Shown here piece by piece: positions 50,425 through 58,936 of a DNA stretch of 64,000 bases. This stretch comes from Ponticoccus alexandrii (GTDB taxonomy: Bacteria; Pseudomonadota; Alphaproteobacteria; Rhodobacterales; Rhodobacteraceae): NCBI RefSeq assembly GCF_016806125.1, contig NZ_CP047170.1, positions 124,001 through 188,000 of the forward strand, written 5' to 3'. The notes beneath the pieces are model-generated. The model had not been told where the DNA came from and ran no database searches. It saw only the letters and a program-made list of their open reading frames with translations. A program made the translations under genes and the position numbers. Each line of letters opens with the position of its first letter. Positions within the stretch are counted from its first letter, which is position 1.

Positions 50425-51047
50425 GCGGCGCTGTGAAAACCGATCTCCAGACGCTGCACCTCGCCAAAGACCGCGACCGCGCGGTCGCGCTGCGCCTCGG
50501 TCATGGTGGCGCCCAGAGCGTCGAGCCTGTCGCGCAGCCAGCGCGCCTGCGCGGCAAATCCGGGGGCGGCGTGCATCTCGACCCAATCCGCAAGCATCGG
50601 GTCGCCCATCGTCGCGGCGCGCACCTGCGTGCACCAGGTCCAGTACATCCATTCCGCCGCGAACATCGCTGTGAAATCCCCGTCCCGGGCAATCGCCAGC
50701 ATGCCGTCCCTGAAGGCTGCCACGCGCGGATCGGCCTGCACCGCCGGATCGGGGCCAATGCCCCGCGCCGCAAAGGCAGTTTCGAAATAGGACATCTGTT
50801 CATTGGCTAAAGCATCCAGCGTCCCGATCAGATGGCGCCGGTCGCCAAGGTCATCGGCCTTCGCCACCGCGTATCCGAAGATCGCGATGGCAGTCTCGAC
50901 GAAGGCGCCTTCGATCAGCAGGTACCGGTCGAAGACCTCCGCCGGCAATCTGCCCGCCGCGATGTCCTGCACAAAGCGGTGGCCGACCATGGCGTCGAAA
51001 TCCGCCCTGTTCTCGCGCAGGATGCGGTCCGGCAGCGCCTCAGCCAT
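50394..51047 (-). CDS. TenA/thiaminase II-family protein
   Basis: 217 residues, all-helical TenA fold: FVQDIAAGRLPAEVFDRYLLIEGAFVETA (about 25-53), EMHAAPGFAAQARWLRDRLD, and WMYWTWCTQ with the candidate catalytic Cys at about 139. TenA enzymes hydrolyse a C-N or C-C bond of thiamine or aminopyrimidines. There are no thiamine genes around; it overlaps the BtpA-family gene by 8 bases and belongs to a sugar/nucleoside-type catabolic cluster, so a different amine-bearing substrate is possible. An AGGAGGGA ribosome-binding site fixes ATG 51047. Confidence 0.8.
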   Translation of the reverse strand: MAEALPDRILRENRADFDAMVGHRFVQDIAAGRLPAEVFDRYLLIEGAFVETAIAIFGYAVAKADDLGDRRHLIGTLDALANEQMSYFETAFAARGIGPDPAVQADPRVAAFRDGMLAIARDGDFTAMFAAEWMYWTWCTQVRAATMGDPMLADWVEMHAAPGFAAQARWLRDRLDALGATMTEAQRDRAVAVFGEVQRLEIGFHSAAYPGTSISAV

Positions 51048-51882
51048 CAAGTCCCTCCTGCGCCACAGCAACGAAGCGGCGCACGCGCCCGGGATCAACC
51101 GGGTTCCACCACACTCCGCCCTCCTTCAGCGAAGAGGCGACGATCACGCCATTGGTCCGGCCGAGAATCGCCACGATATTATCCTCGGTCACACCCGAGC
51201 CCACCAGCAGCGGCAGGTGGGTGGCCCCGGCGATCTCGTCGATCTCTTCCATCGTGGCGCTGTTGCCGGTGCGCTGTCCGGTGGCGATGACGCAATCCGC
51301 GTCGAAGAACGCAAGGTCGCGTGTCAGCTCGGGGATCGAGCGGTCGGCGGTGATGGAATGGCTGCCGTGCTTGACGTGGCTGTCGGCAAAGATCTTCACC
51401 CGCTCGGCCCGCAGCAGGCTGCGATACCGCATCGCCTCGGCGGCCCGTCCCTCCATGAAGCCCTCGTTGGCGACATAGGCATTGGCCCATTGGTTCACCC
51501 GGATGAAATCTGCGCCGCCCGCCACCGCCGTGGCCAGCGCCGGGATCGGTGCATTGGCCAGCACGTTGATGCCCAAGGGCACCCCCACCGCGCGCCGCAC
51601 CCGGTCCGTCACCACGGACAGGAAGGCCGCCGTCTCGTGGGTGATGTCCTCGGGTTTGGAAAACGGCACATCGCCGTGGTTCTCGACGATCAGCCCGTGC
51701 AGGCCGCCCTCGATCAGCTTCTCGGCGTCGCGCATACAGGCATCGTAGATACTGTCGAGGCTTTCGCCCCGGTAGCGCGGCGCACCGGGAAAGGCCGGGC
51801 AATGGATCATGCCGATCAGCGCCTTGTGCCGTCCGAAGATGTCGTGGATCGCGCCGGAGGTCCGGTCGGATATCTGCTGCAT
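51040..51882 (-). CDS. BtpA-family TIM-barrel protein (SgcQ-like)
   Basis: 280 residues. ALIGMIHCPAFPGAPRYRGESLDSI (about 21-45), GLIVENHGDVPF, GINVLANAPIPALATAVAGGADFIRVNQW, and LPLLVGSGVTEDNIVAIL near the end are hallmarks of the BtpA family (PF03437), a phosphate-binding TIM barrel. Although named for photosystem I assembly in cyanobacteria, bacterial members such as E. coli SgcQ sit in sugar operons and their reaction is unknown. Divergent from the kinase gene with only 32 bases between start codons. Confidence 0.85.
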   Translation of the reverse strand: MQQISDRTSGAIHDIFGRHKALIGMIHCPAFPGAPRYRGESLDSIYDACMRDAEKLIEGGLHGLIVENHGDVPFSKPEDITHETAAFLSVVTDRVRRAVGVPLGINVLANAPIPALATAVAGGADFIRVNQWANAYVANEGFMEGRAAEAMRYRSLLRAERVKIFADSHVKHGSHSITADRSIPELTRDLAFFDADCVIATGQRTGNSATMEEIDEIAGATHLPLLVGSGVTEDNIVAILGRTNGVIVASSLKEGGVWWNPVDPGRVRRFVAVAQEGLDG

Positions 51883-51914
51883 GAGAGTCCCTTTCAGGCA
51901 AGAAGGAAGAAGAG

Positions 51915-52808
51915 ATGAAGGCCTATGTCGTCGGCAATGCCGCGCTGGACGAGACCCTCGCGGTTGATGATTTCCCGCGCCCGGGCGCGTCGATCTTCGG
52001 CGCAAGCCTGTCGCGCGACCTTGGCGGGAAAGGGTTGAACCAGGCCGTTGCGATGGCCCGCACCGGCCTGCCCTGCGTGTTTGTCGCCGCCGTGGGGCAG
52101 GATGCCCGGGGCCGCGAAATCGCCGACCGGCTGGCTCGGGAACCACTGACCACGCGCCTGACGCAGCTGACCGGCGTGGCCACCGATGCCTCGACGATCC
52201 TGATGGCCGCCGCGGGCGAGAACGCGGTCATCACCACGCGCGAGGCGGCCTCTGCCCTTTCGCCTGGGCAGGCCGTCGGCGGGCTGGCCGGTTCGGCGCC
52301 CGGCGACCTTCTGGTCCTGCAGGGTAACCTGAGCGCCGGGACCACCGGGGCGCTGCTGCGCGAAGCCCGCGGCAGGGGCATGACCACGGCCATGAACCCC
52401 TCGCCGCTGCAACCCTACTTTGCCCCGCTCTGGCCGCTGGTCGACATGGCCTTTGTCAACGAGGGCGAGGCCGAGGCGCTTGGCGGCACCGGACACCTGC
52501 TGGAACAGGGAGTGCAAAGCGTGGTGCTGACGCTGGGCGCGGCTGGCGCGGCCCTGATCACCGCCAAGGGGCAAACGCGCGTCGCCGCCGTCCCCTGCAC
52601 CGTGCGCGACACCACCGGCGCGGGCGACTGCTTCATGGCAACCGCGCTGGCCTCGGCGGCGCTGCGCGGCGTGGCGCTGGATGCCACGGCGCTGACCCAT
52701 GCGACCCGGGCCGCGGCCCATACCGTGGCCCGCCCGGGAACCGTCGCCGCCTTCCCGACAGAGGCCGAGTTTGCGGACATTCTGGGTAAGGCAGAGCAGC
52801 GCAGCTGA
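51915..52808 (+). CDS. PfkB/ribokinase-family carbohydrate kinase
   Basis: 297 residues. DLGGKGLNQAVAMARTG (about 36-52) is the first PfkB signature, NEGEAEAL the middle motif, and DTTGAGDCFMATALA (about 233-247) the catalytic second signature with Asp in TGAGD. Ribokinase-like enzymes phosphorylate sugars or nucleosides. It is on the plus strand, divergent from BtpA/TenA and convergent with the transporter operon; a GAAGGAAG ribosome-binding site precedes the ATG. It likely phosphorylates the sugar delivered by the ribose-type importer. Confidence 0.9.
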   Translation: MKAYVVGNAALDETLAVDDFPRPGASIFGASLSRDLGGKGLNQAVAMARTGLPCVFVAAVGQDARGREIADRLAREPLTTRLTQLTGVATDASTILMAAAGENAVITTREAASALSPGQAVGGLAGSAPGDLLVLQGNLSAGTTGALLREARGRGMTTAMNPSPLQPYFAPLWPLVDMAFVNEGEAEALGGTGHLLEQGVQSVVLTLGAAGAALITAKGQTRVAAVPCTVRDTTGAGDCFMATALASAALRGVALDATALTHATRAAAHTVARPGTVAAFPTEAEFADILGKAEQRS

Positions 52809-52813
52809 CATCC

Positions 52814-52842
52814 GGGGCCACCCGCACCGGGCGGGCGGCCCC
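52814..52842. terminator. GC-rich hairpin between convergent genes
   Basis: GGGGCC (52814-52819) pairs with GGCCCC (52837-52842), with an inner ACCCGC/GCGGG-like pairing, in the 55-base gap between the convergent kinase and PF07090 genes. No T-run on either strand. Confidence 0.35.
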
Positions 52843-52863
52843 GAACTGCGCCATCGGGGGTCC

Positions 52864-53622
52864 TCAGCGCGCGACAAGCCAGCCCAGAACGTTCTTCCAC
52901 AGCCGGGCATAGCCCTCCCATTCGCAGAACGCCGGTGACAGCCAATGCGGCCCGATATCCGAAGTCCAGGCCGCCGTGCGACCCGCGCCATGGGTGCCCA
53001 GCACCAGCAGCGGATGGCCGCCCTGCTCTTCGGGGATGCGGGCGATCACCTCGGCGCCATCGCGCAGCTCGACCTCGTTGACGCCAAGGATCGGAGGCCA
53101 GGCGCCTTCAATGCCCGCCATCACCGCATGGCCCGGCTCCAGCACCTCGGCCACCGCGCCTTCGGGGATCTCGATGCGGTCATCCCACGGGAAGCAGGTC
53201 ACCGGCAGGGTGTCCTCGACCGGCGTCTTGCGCCAGCGCGCCTTGCCGTCGATCCCCTGGAACGAGAAGTAGCCGCCCATCATGATCAGGTTGCCGCCCT
53301 CCTCGACCCATTGCTTCAACAGGCGCAGGCGGTTCGGCACGCATTTCGAGCGCAGCCAGACGTCCGGCGGCAGCAGGAAGGTATTCGCCCCGATGTCCGA
53401 CAGGATGATGATGTCGTAGGCCTTCAGCCCCTCCATTTCGAAGGGAAAGCCCTCGGCCGCCTCGTGGGCCGTCATATAGTCCACCTCGAAATCCGAGCCT
53501 TTCAGCGCCTTCAGCAGCGGGTCGGCCCCGGTGTGAAAGTGCACCGAGCCGAACTGGTCGAAGCCCTTGAAATGCGTTTCGGAGGTGGTCCAGCTTTCGC
53601 CGACCAGCAGAACCTTGGTCAT
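52864..53622 (-). CDS. PF07090-type glutamine amidotransferase-like protein
   Basis: 252 residues with a flavodoxin-like class I amidotransferase fold: MTKVLLVGESWTTSETHFKG at the N-terminus, YDIIILSDIGANTFLLPP (about 69-86), WVEEGGNLIMMGGYFSFQG (about 105-123) and HPLLVLGTHGAGRTAAWTSDIGPHW near the end. The usual nucleophile elbow Cys of glutaminases is not apparent (GGYFSFQG instead), so amidotransferase activity is unlikely. Its role is unknown. It follows the phosphotriesterase-homology gene by 20 bases in the ribose-type ABC operon. Confidence 0.78.
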   Translation of the reverse strand: MTKVLLVGESWTTSETHFKGFDQFGSVHFHTGADPLLKALKGSDFEVDYMTAHEAAEGFPFEMEGLKAYDIIILSDIGANTFLLPPDVWLRSKCVPNRLRLLKQWVEEGGNLIMMGGYFSFQGIDGKARWRKTPVEDTLPVTCFPWDDRIEIPEGAVAEVLEPGHAVMAGIEGAWPPILGVNEVELRDGAEVIARIPEEQGGHPLLVLGTHGAGRTAAWTSDIGPHWLSPAFCEWEGYARLWKNVLGWLVAR

Positions 53623-53642
53623 AGTCGTGTCCTTTCAGAACG

Positions 53643-54707
53643 TCAGACGCCGGCGTCGAAGACGCGGCGGGGGTTTGTCACCATGAGTGTGTCCAGCGCC
53701 TCGGCGGGCAGGCCGTGGCGCAAAAGGCGGGGCAGAAAGTGCTTCGTCACGAAGGCATAGCCATTGCCGCCGTAGCGGCAGAGCATCATCTTCACGAAGA
53801 CGTCGTGCGACAGCAGGATACGGTCGAGAAACCCGGCCTCGACCAAGATCATGATCGCGCGGGCGACCTCGTCGTCCGAGGGACATTGCACACCCTGATC
53901 GGCGTAGAAGTAATCCATGCCGATCATGTCGAATTCCACGAAGGCGCCACGCTGCGCGAGGGTCGCCTGATAGACCGGATCGCTGTGCGAAGGGTTCATG
54001 TGGCACAGCACCGTGTGGCGCAGGTCCGCCCCCTCTTCCTCGACGATGTCCAGCACGCGATGCCCCAGCCGGAACCAGCCCGGCAGGTGCACCATCAGCG
54101 GCAGGCCGGTGCGGACCTGCGCCCGCGCCGCGCCGCGCAGGGATTTCTCTTCCCCGGCGGTGAAGTCCGAGGACACCCCGATCTCGCCGATCAGGCCAAT
54201 TTTTGCATCGGTGCCGTCGACGCCCTCCAGCGCCTCTGCGACGATCTGGTCGGCGATGGCGTCCACCGACAGCCGCCCGACCTCGTCCGGCATGGAGGAG
54301 GCAAGGTAATAGCCCGCCCCCATCACCACCTGCACGCCGGTCTCTGCCGTGATCCGGCGCAGCTTCGCCGGGTCGCGCCCAATGCCGCGACAGGTGGGGT
54401 CGACGATGCTTTGCCCGCCGACCGCCGTGAAGCGGCGCACTTCCTCGATGGTCAGATCGAGGTCATCAAGCGCGATATTGTGCTTGCTGACAAAGGGGTC
54501 CTGACGCAGATCGGACAGCAGCTCGATGCTGACCGGCGCGTCGACCAGGTACTGCCGCGCCGGATCGGTCGGCGGGTTCCACCAGCAGCTGCAATCGTTC
54601 TGCAGGTGCTCGTGCATCAGCGTGTGCCCCAGTTGGGTCGCGGGGATCGGCCCGGTGACGGTCATCACCCGGCCAGAGTTCACGTGGCAGGACGACAGCT
54701 CGCTCAT
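53643..54707 (-). CDS. Phosphotriesterase-homology (PHP/lactonase-type) metal-dependent hydrolase
   Basis: 354 residues. Metal ligands: MHEH (His32, His34), GEIG (Glu175 in place of the carbamylated Lys of true phosphotriesterases, as in E. coli Php), MVHLPG (His207), LCHMNPS (His236) and LLSHD (Asp302). Related enzymes are lactonases or unknown esterases acting on sugar or homoserine lactones. The ATG overlaps the permease stop by four bases. In a sugar import operon a sugar-lactone hydrolase is plausible (inference). Confidence 0.87.
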   Translation of the reverse strand: MSELSSCHVNSGRVMTVTGPIPATQLGHTLMHEHLQNDCSCWWNPPTDPARQYLVDAPVSIELLSDLRQDPFVSKHNIALDDLDLTIEEVRRFTAVGGQSIVDPTCRGIGRDPAKLRRITAETGVQVVMGAGYYLASSMPDEVGRLSVDAIADQIVAEALEGVDGTDAKIGLIGEIGVSSDFTAGEEKSLRGAARAQVRTGLPLMVHLPGWFRLGHRVLDIVEEEGADLRHTVLCHMNPSHSDPVYQATLAQRGAFVEFDMIGMDYFYADQGVQCPSDDEVARAIMILVEAGFLDRILLSHDVFVKMMLCRYGGNGYAFVTKHFLPRLLRHGLPAEALDTLMVTNPRRVFDAGV

Positions 54708-55711
54708 GCCGCCACCCTCTTCTTGCCAAAGCGCCATTTCCGGTCGAACAGCCGCGCGTTCATCCAGATCGCGACAAGGATGATCGTGCCGGTGACGATC
54801 TGGGTGAAGAAGGGCGAAATATGCATCAGGATCAAACCGTTGCCGATCACCGCAATGGTCATGGTGCCCAGCACCGTGCCCAGCATCGAGGCCTTGCCGC
54901 CCATCAGCGAGGTGCCGCCCAGCACAACCGCCGCGATGACCTGAAGCTCAAACCCTTGCGCCGCGTTCGACGACCCCGACCCAAGCCGCGACGCGATCAG
55001 GATGCCCGCGACGGCACAGGCCAGCCCCGACACCATGTAGACCGAGGCGAGCACCCGCTTGGCCGGCATGCCCACGCGCCGCGCCGCCTCGATGTTCGAT
55101 CCTACCGCGATCACCTGACGGCCGTATTGCGTCCGCAGCATCACGATGAAGCCCAGCACCGCGACAAGAATGGCGATCAGCGCCGGCACCGGGAAGCCCG
55201 CGATCTCGCCGCGTCCCAGCCAGAAGAAGCCCTCGGCGTCGCGGATCGGGATGGAATAGCCTTCGGTCATGTACAGCGCCGCGCCGCGCAGGATCGACAG
55301 GCCCGCCAGTGTCACGATGAAGGCGGGGATCCCCTGATAGGCCACGAACCAGCCCTGCACGCCGCCGATCACCGCCCCCAGCACCAGCATCAGCACGATG
55401 GCCAGCGGCCAGGGCAGTCCGGCTGCGATGACGATGGCGGCGGCGGCATTGATCAGCGCCACCATGGACCCCACAGACAGGTCGATGCCCGCCGTGGTGA
55501 TGACCAGCGTCATGGCCACGGCGACCACAAGAATCGGCGCCGCCTGCCGCAGGACATTCAACAGGTTGCCCGGCATCAGGAAGGTCGAGGTCATCGACCC
55601 GAAGAACACCATGCAAATCAGGAAAAACAGCGCGATGGACAGCACCTGCGCGTGTTCGCCCACGAAGTCGGCGAGCTTCGAGCCCGCCTGCCGTTCGGTA
55701 TATGCCACCAT
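54704..55711 (-). CDS. Ribose-type ABC importer permease (RbsC family)
   Basis: 335 residues, 8-10 membrane segments of BPD_transp_2. TTAGIDLSVGSMVALINAAAAIV (about 79-101) and GQVIAVGSNIEAARRVGMPAKRV-type sequence (about 205-227) are characteristic of RbsC/XylH permeases. Its ATG shares one base with the stop of the ATPase gene (TGATG). Confidence 0.92.
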   Translation of the reverse strand: MVAYTERQAGSKLADFVGEHAQVLSIALFFLICMVFFGSMTSTFLMPGNLLNVLRQAAPILVVAVAMTLVITTAGIDLSVGSMVALINAAAAIVIAAGLPWPLAIVLMLVLGAVIGGVQGWFVAYQGIPAFIVTLAGLSILRGAALYMTEGYSIPIRDAEGFFWLGRGEIAGFPVPALIAILVAVLGFIVMLRTQYGRQVIAVGSNIEAARRVGMPAKRVLASVYMVSGLACAVAGILIASRLGSGSSNAAQGFELQVIAAVVLGGTSLMGGKASMLGTVLGTMTIAVIGNGLILMHISPFFTQIVTGTIILVAIWMNARLFDRKWRFGKKRVAA

Positions 55712-56493
55712 CAGTGACCCCCTTTGCCGACGATCAGGTCGACCAGTTCCTGCAGGTCCGTCTTGTCGATGTCGCGCTCGGCGACCTTCGTGCCCTCGTA
55801 CATGACGGCGACGCGGTCGCAGACGCGGAAAAGGTCCTGCATCCGGTGGGTGATCAGCACCACGGCGGCGCCGGTGGCCTTCACCCGGTTGATGAGTTCG
55901 AGAACCGCCTCGACCTCTGCCACGGCAAGCGCCGAGGTCGGCTCGTCCATGATCAGCACCTTGGGCCTGAAGCTGGCGGCGCGGGCGATGGCGATGGCCT
56001 GCCGCTGTCCGCCGGACAGCTTCTCGACCTTGGCGGTCAGGCGCGGGATGCGGATTTCCAGCGCCGCCAGCATGCGTTCCGCCTCTGCCAGCATCCGCGT
56101 CTGATCGAGGAAGGGACCCCGTTTCAGCTCGCGCCCAAGGAACAGGTTGCCGACCACATCGACATGATCGCACAGCGACAGGTCCTGATAGACCATCTCG
56201 ATCTGCAGGTCGCGGGCCTCTGACGGGGTGCCGAAGCGAACCGGCTTGCCGTCCATGGTGATCTGGCCCTCGTCCGGGATGTAGGTCCCGGACATGACCT
56301 TCGACAAGGTGGATTTCCCGGCAGCGTTGTCCCCGATTAGGCCAAGGCATTCGCCGGGCCGGATATCCAGATCGACCCCGCGCAGCGCCTGATGAGAGCC
56401 AAAGGTCTTGTGGATGTTGCGCAGGGACAGAATGGCGGGGGCAGAGGGGGGAAGATCCCCCCTCGCCTCGTCGCGGATGTCGGCCAGCATCAT
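55711..56493 (-). CDS. Ribose-type ABC importer ATPase (single-domain)
   Basis: 260 residues. Walker A GDNAAGKSTLSKVMSG (about 54-69), EMVYQDLSLCDHVDV, LSGGQRQAIAIARA, LIMDEPTSALAVAEVE. Only one ATPase domain is present, like FrcA of the fructose/ribose group and unlike the two-domain RbsA (about 500 residues), so it should act as a homodimer. ATGA overlap with the binding-protein gene. Confidence 0.92.
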   Translation of the reverse strand: MMLADIRDEARGDLPPSAPAILSLRNIHKTFGSHQALRGVDLDIRPGECLGLIGDNAAGKSTLSKVMSGTYIPDEGQITMDGKPVRFGTPSEARDLQIEMVYQDLSLCDHVDVVGNLFLGRELKRGPFLDQTRMLAEAERMLAALEIRIPRLTAKVEKLSGGQRQAIAIARAASFRPKVLIMDEPTSALAVAEVEAVLELINRVKATGAAVVLITHRMQDLFRVCDRVAVMYEGTKVAERDIDKTDLQELVDLIVGKGGH

Positions 56494-57419
56494 TCGAACA
56501 GCGACCGGAAGTCGTCCACGTTCTCCGGGGTGACGATGGTCACCGGAACCGAGATCTCCGCCTCGACGCTTTCGCCCGCATGCAGCGCGACCAGCGCCTC
56601 GACGGCAGCGGCGCCCATGCCCGCCGGATCCTGCTGGATCACCGCCTTCACGTAACCGTCGTCGATGCCGTCGATGGCCTGCGCCGTCAGATCCCAGCCA
56701 AAGACCGAAAGCGCGTCCTGCTTGCCCTGAGAAGAGACGGCGGCAATCGCGCCCATCAGAGCCGGTTCACCGGTGGCATAGATCGCAGTCAGGTCGGGAT
56801 TGGCGGTGATCAGGTTCTCTGCCGCCGCCAGGGCCACGTCCTGAACGTTCTGGCCATCCACCGTGCCCGCGACGGTGACGCTGTCGCCGTCCAGCGCCTC
56901 TTCGAAGCCATCCTTGCGGACGTTCTGGATGTAAGAGTTCAGCGCGCCCACGATGCCAAGCTTGGAGGCCCCGGTCATGTTCTCGTTGTAAAAGGCGGCA
57001 AGGTCCGCACCCGCCTTGGCATTGTCGACGCCGATCTGCGCCTTCTGCGGGCCGTCCTCGGGCAGGATCGCGTCGATGGCGACAACGGGAATGCCTGCGG
57101 CGTCGGCCTGTTCGACCGCTGGCATGATGCCATTCACGTCGATGGCCACCACGGCCAGACCGGCCACGCCTTCCTGAATGTAGGTCTCGATGGCGCTGTT
57201 CTGGGCGGCGGAATCGTTGTTGGCGTTGAAGATCACCAGGTTCACGCCCGCGGCCTCTGCCGCTTCCTGCGCGCCGCGGTTCATCTCGTTGAAGAACAGC
57301 GCCTGCTGGTTGATCTGCACAAGGGCAAAGGTGGGGGTTTCCTGCGCCAGCGCGGTGCTGGCGAGAAGACATGCGGCAACACCCGCGCCAAAGGCGCGCC
57401 GGGTCGGTTTCATCGTCAT
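56490..57419 (-). CDS. Ribose-type ABC importer periplasmic binding protein (RbsB family)
   Basis: 309 residues. The signal sequence MTMKPTRRAFGAGVAACLLASTALAQ has an Arg pair reminiscent of twin-arginine signals but ends in a normal LAQ site. The mature part shows the RbsB fold: FALVQINQQALFFNEMNRGAQEAAE, NNDSAAQNSAIETYIQEGVAGL, VVAIDVNGIMPAVEQADAAGIPVVAID. RbsB-like proteins bind ribose, other monosaccharides, polyols or autoinducer-2. GAGG is upstream of the ATG. Confidence 0.92.
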   Translation of the reverse strand: MTMKPTRRAFGAGVAACLLASTALAQETPTFALVQINQQALFFNEMNRGAQEAAEAAGVNLVIFNANNDSAAQNSAIETYIQEGVAGLAVVAIDVNGIMPAVEQADAAGIPVVAIDAILPEDGPQKAQIGVDNAKAGADLAAFYNENMTGASKLGIVGALNSYIQNVRKDGFEEALDGDSVTVAGTVDGQNVQDVALAAAENLITANPDLTAIYATGEPALMGAIAAVSSQGKQDALSVFGWDLTAQAIDGIDDGYVKAVIQQDPAGMGAAAVEALVALHAGESVEAEISVPVTIVTPENVDDFRSLFE

Positions 57420-57454
57420 TTTCAGTACCTCTGTGTGTTGGAACTCGGTTTCAG

Positions 57455-58480
57455 TCAGAGAGCAGTCCTGGCAGGCGGCCCGACAGAGGCGCGTTCCACC
57501 AGGGTGACGGGCAAGAGCTCCTCTTGCGGAAGCTTCGTGCCTTCGGAGGGTGCGGGAGGATCGAGCAGCAGGCACAGCGCCCGCCTGCCCAGTTCCCGCA
57601 CCGGCTGACGCACCGCCGTGACGGCAGGCGCGAACAGATGCAGGGGGCCGACATCGTCGAACCCCACGACAGAGAGGTCTTCAGGGACCGAGACGCCGCT
57701 CGCCCGAAGGACCTCGTAGAGGCCGATGACCAGTTCGTCAGAGCTGGCAAAGATCGCGGTCGGGCGGCTGTCGCGCGGACGGGCGACGAACGCGCGCGCC
57801 GCAGCGCGCCCGACGTCGAAGGTATAGGCGCCGGTGGCCCGCTCGATCACGCAGTCGGGGCCGCCGACCTCGGCCATGCCGGCGGTGAAACCGCCAAAGC
57901 GGCGCTGGCCGGAAATCATCTCGTCCACGCCGCCGATGAACAGCACATGCCGGTGCCCCGCCTGCGCAAGGTGACGCCCCGCCAGCCGCCCGCCTTCGTA
58001 GTTGTCGCAGAACAGCTTGGACACCTGCGCGCCAACCACGTCCTCGTCCACCACGACGCAGGGGCCCGCGCCATTGATCCGCTCGGCCAGCGCCGCATCG
58101 CCCTGATGGTTGGTGATGAAGATCAGCCCGTCCGCATGGCCCTGCCGGACGAGGTCGATATAGGAAAACTCCCGGTCGCGCCGGTTCAGCGTGGCGTGCA
58201 GCGCCAGCGTCTTGCCGCGCGCATCGGCCTCTTCCTCGACCGCCGCGACAAGGGTGGCAAAGAAGGGCGTCGCGATATCGGGCACGATCAGGCCGATGGT
58301 ATCGGTGCGCCCGAGGCTGAGCCGCCGGGCGTGGGGATTGGGCTTGTAGTTCAGCGCGCGGATCGCGCCGTTGATCTGCTCGGCGGTCTTCGCGGGCAGA
58401 TCGAGCGACCCGTTCAGGAAGCGGGACACGGTTGTCTTCGAGACGCCCGCCGCCTTTGCAACATCCTGAAGGTTCGCCAT
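57455..58480 (-). CDS. LacI-family regulator of the ribose-type cluster
   Basis: 341 residues. Helix-turn-helix ANLQDVAKAAGVSKTTVSRFLNGS (about 2-25), hinge PNPHARRLSLGRTDTIG, then the effector domain (GLIVPDIATPFF; SVVGFDDVGPLHLFAPAVTAVRQP). It is the first gene of the transporter operon, 35 bases before the binding-protein gene, with two tandem operator-like repeats in its own promoter, so it should autoregulate the operon. Confidence 0.9.
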   Translation of the reverse strand: MANLQDVAKAAGVSKTTVSRFLNGSLDLPAKTAEQINGAIRALNYKPNPHARRLSLGRTDTIGLIVPDIATPFFATLVAAVEEEADARGKTLALHATLNRRDREFSYIDLVRQGHADGLIFITNHQGDAALAERINGAGPCVVVDEDVVGAQVSKLFCDNYEGGRLAGRHLAQAGHRHVLFIGGVDEMISGQRRFGGFTAGMAEVGGPDCVIERATGAYTFDVGRAAARAFVARPRDSRPTAIFASSDELVIGLYEVLRASGVSVPEDLSVVGFDDVGPLHLFAPAVTAVRQPVRELGRRALCLLLDPPAPSEGTKLPQEELLPVTLVERASVGPPARTAL

Positions 58481-58511
58481 GCGCCCATCCCATTTGCGCG
58501 ACCACAGGCGG

Positions 58512-58549
58512 ATAATCCACCTGTAAATCGGTTTAGTAAACTGGTTTAC
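58512..58549 (-). promoter_or_regulatory. Promoter with tandem operators of the ribose-type operon
   Basis: On the minus strand TTTACT (58540-58535), 17 bases, GATTAT (58517-58512). Two tandem inverted-repeat copies cover it: GTAAACTGGTTTAC (58536-58549) and GTAAATCGGTTTAG (58523-58536), 11 of 14 bases alike and 13 bases apart. Confidence 0.55.
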
Positions 58550-58936
58550 ATAGACCTTGGCCGCGAATCCGTGAGTCTGTAAAGAGGAAATCCTCGTTCA
58601 GGGCGGGTATTTTTGCGGGGTGCCGAAATTCGGTGCGAAGGACCGGCCCCCTGCCTGCGATGCCGGGCGGTCGCCCGAAACCTTGATGCGCCTCGCGGGG
58701 GTCAGCCCTGCGGATGCTGTCCTATCTGCGGAATCCGGGCGCACAGGGCGGTAAATCGACGTGCCAACCCCGCAGTGGTCTGCCCACCTGCGGGTGGACA
58801 GTGTCGGCAAGCGGTCCGGCCCCGGTTCCGGCGCGACGCCTCACCCCCGGGCGGGGCCGGGAGGCCTCTGGCCCCTGTCGCCTCTCGCAAGGGGGCTGCC
58901 GGACATGGCCGCGGGGTCGCCTCACATGGCGGGTGC
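58550..58936. other. Intergenic region without a supported gene
   Basis: Ordinary GC-rich sequence between the promoter of the leftward LacI gene and the 3' end of the leftward FadR-type regulator. Open frames here lack ribosome-binding sites and recognisable protein features. Confidence 0.5.
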
